Part shown: positions 62,670-64,000 of the stretch, in pieces | How the letters are laid out: each line of letters opens with the position of its first letter | How positions within the stretch are numbered: the stretch's first letter is position 1 | Source: Desulfogranum marinum | GTDB lineage: Bacteria > Desulfobacterota > Desulfobulbia > Desulfobulbales > Desulfobulbaceae | DNA length: 64,000 bases | Assembly (NCBI RefSeq): GCF_016918565.1 | Contig: NZ_JAFFQD010000001.1 | Span: 1 to 64,000, forward strand | Reading direction: 5' to 3' | Program-made: the position numbers and the translations under genes | Notes under the pieces: generated by a model | Seen by the model: only the letters and a program-made list of their open reading frames with translations | What the model was told of the DNA's origin: nothing | Databases searched by the model: none

Positions 62670-63617
62670 TCACCCGGCAATAGTATCAACTACCTTTTGT
62701 AAACGTTCCGGGGTGTCGGCCTGCAGGCAAGTTACTCCTGACTTTCTCGGTAAAATTTTTCGCATCATACCTGTAAGTACATTTTTCGGACCTAGCTCAA
62801 CAAAAACCTCAACCCCGTCGGCAACCATCTTGTCAACTATTTCAACCCAGCGTACAGGTGAAGCGATTTGCCGTGCCATTACAGATCGAATATCCTCAGG
62901 TTGCTCAATCGACTCTGCAGTCACGTTGAAAAAGACGGGTATAGAGGGGGACTGAAAAGAGACGGTCTCCATGAAATCAGCAAAATCAGCTACAGCACCG
63001 GCAACAAGCGGGCTGTGATTGGCAACACTCACCTGCAATGGAATAACTTTACCGCCCTCTTCCTGACAGAGAGCACTCACAGTATCCAATCCCTGCGCAT
63101 CCCCGGAAATCACCACCTGTGCCGGCGTGTTATGATTGGCAATAACAGCAACACCCGGCCCTGTGGAATTGGTGAGCAATGCCTCAACTGTATCACGGGA
63201 AAGGCCTAAAACAGCGCGCATTCCACCTGGATTTGCAGCGCCTTCTCGCTCCATCAGCTCTCCACGTTTGGTCACCAGAGATAACGTGTCAGCTGCGGAA
63301 AGTACTCCTGCAGCATGCAAAGCGGAATACTCACCCAAACTATGACCAGCAAGGTAGTCAGGTTTAAAACCAGGCAGCATCTTAAGCAGTTGTTGCCAGC
63401 AAATAAGGTTAATAACCGTCAGTGCCGGCTGAAGGTGTAGGACTCTGGTTAACTCCTCAAGCGGTCCATCAAGACAGAGCTCTTTGAGCGGAAATCCTGA
63501 TATTTCACCTCCCAACCGGAAGAGGTCAGCAGCGTCCTGATCCTGTTCGAGAAACTGCTGCCCCATGCCAATATATTGCGATCCCTGTCCTGGGAAAAAA
63601 ATAGCTGTTTTTTTCAT
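62670..63617 (-). CDS. fabD: Malonyl-CoA-ACP transacylase
   Basis: 315 residues. FPGQGSQYIGMG at the start, nucleophile S93 in GHSLGEYSA, and catalytic H201 in VSVANHSPLV. It transfers malonyl from CoA to acyl carrier protein. It lies 18 bp after lspA on the same strand and is not within a fab cluster in this window. Confidence 0.95.
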   Translation of the reverse strand: MKKTAIFFPGQGSQYIGMGQQFLEQDQDAADLFRLGGEISGFPLKELCLDGPLEELTRVLHLQPALTVINLICWQQLLKMLPGFKPDYLAGHSLGEYSALHAAGVLSAADTLSLVTKRGELMEREGAANPGGMRAVLGLSRDTVEALLTNSTGPGVAVIANHNTPAQVVISGDAQGLDTVSALCQEEGGKVIPLQVSVANHSPLVAGAVADFADFMETVSFQSPSIPVFFNVTAESIEQPEDIRSVMARQIASPVRWVEIVDKMVADGVEVFVELGPKNVLTGMMRKILPRKSGVTCLQADTPERLQKVVDTIAG

Positions 63618-63635
63618 TACTACTTCTAATACTCA

Positions 63636-64000
63636 CTACTTGGTGTGTTTCTTTGCCCGCTCAAGAATAACATTGGTAACAATAAACAGGATCACCCCTA
63701 CTGTAATTGCAGAATCAGCAATATTAAATGCGGGCCAGTGTGAGGTTCCAACATACACATCGAGAAAATCAATCACATAACTCAACCGAACTCGATCAAT
63801 GAGATTTCCAATCGCACCACCGGCAATAAGAGAGAGTGCAACACTATACCAGTTGCTTTCCCTTGAATAACTGCGATGAGCAATCACAATAATGACCATG
63901 GCGATGATAGTGGCACAGATAAAAAACAACTGCCTCCATAATGCCGGCTGACCAGCCAGCATACTAAAAGCAGCCCCATTGTTGGTGAGATAGGTCAGGT
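63636..64000 (-). CDS. lspA: Lipoprotein signal peptidase (partial, N-terminus outside window)
   Basis: The frame stays open to the window edge. The visible 120 residues include LTYLTNNGAAFSMLAG, matching the NxGAAFS motif, then GGAIGNLIDR with the first catalytic Asp and DFLDVYVGTSHWPAFNIADSAITVG with the second. About 45 N-terminal residues are missing. It cleaves the signal peptide of lipoproteins, such as those at 52166-54723. It precedes fabD by 18 bp. Confidence 0.93.
   Translation of the reverse strand, partial: LTYLTNNGAAFSMLAGQPALWRQLFFICATIIAMVIIVIAHRSYSRESNWYSVALSLIAGGAIGNLIDRVRLSYVIDFLDVYVGTSHWPAFNIADSAITVGVILFIVTNVILERAKKHTK

Overview
The window looks like chromosome of a sulfate-reducing or sulfur-disproportionating member of the Desulfobulbales (Desulfobacterota, formerly Deltaproteobacteria). 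This is inferred from gene content: a type B succinate dehydrogenase (sdhCAB), a soluble methylmalonyl-CoA/pyruvate transcarboxylase-like cluster beside sucCD, a TRAP C4-dicarboxylate transporter with its DctB/DctD system, a KamA-family enzyme and many two-component and c-di-GMP proteins. No sequence search was possible, so genus-level placement is open.

Layout. 1-166: the end of an rRNA operon (5S rRNA and its terminator). 259-9500: a hybrid sensor kinase, rsmI, an inositol monophosphatase-EamA pair, then pepF-trpA-trpB on the minus strand. 9504-11108: an uncharacterised 534-residue protein with a His-rich motif and a C-terminus that recall the GalT/HIT fold. 11785-15566: the sdhCAB operon with a strong palindrome at its promoter and a terminator behind it. 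15677-19712: a cysteine desulfidase-like enzyme, an L,D-transpeptidase, a small haem protein and a universal stress protein. 20251-26832: dctP-dctQ-dctM and dctB-dctD with a sigma-54 promoter. 27085-31928: a mobile-element remnant, a short KamA, an HDOD-GGDEF protein and a CitE-like lyase. 31949-38044: sucC-sucD-carboxyltransferase-small peptide-5S/biotin subunit, all on the minus strand. 38639-42626: a P-loop/Asp23 fusion, a YejA-like binding protein and two more elements sharing the same ends. 42660-46031: leuC-leuD-aminotransferase ending in a very long hairpin. 46074-51069: a CbpA-type DnaJ, PBP4 and a TIGR03960-type radical SAM protein. 51186-52157: a two-AMIN-domain protein. 52166-64000: one long minus-strand housekeeping block (lspA, fabD, ffh, rpsP, khpA, rimM, trmD, a SPOUT methyltransferase, rplS, rnhB, a PilZ protein, yraN, pdxA, tmk, a TPR lipoprotein and a DUF4292-like lipoprotein).

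How the genes fit together. Several loci converge on C4-dicarboxylate and propionate-type metabolism: uptake (DctPQM), succinate/fumarate interconversion at the quinone pool (SdhCAB), succinyl-CoA/succinate interconversion (SucCD), carboxyl transfer between methylmalonyl-CoA and pyruvate/oxaloacetate (5S-1.3S, 12S), and a possible malyl-CoA or citramalyl-CoA lyase. A second theme is cell-envelope maintenance (L,D-transpeptidase, PBP4, AMIN protein, two lipoproteins). I saw no CRISPR array, prophage, tRNA gene or intact transposase. The main items worth following are the GalT/HIT-like unknown, the P-loop/Asp23 fusion, the compact transcarboxylase operon with a 65-residue partner, and a family of about 250-bp elements with shared terminal inverted repeats.
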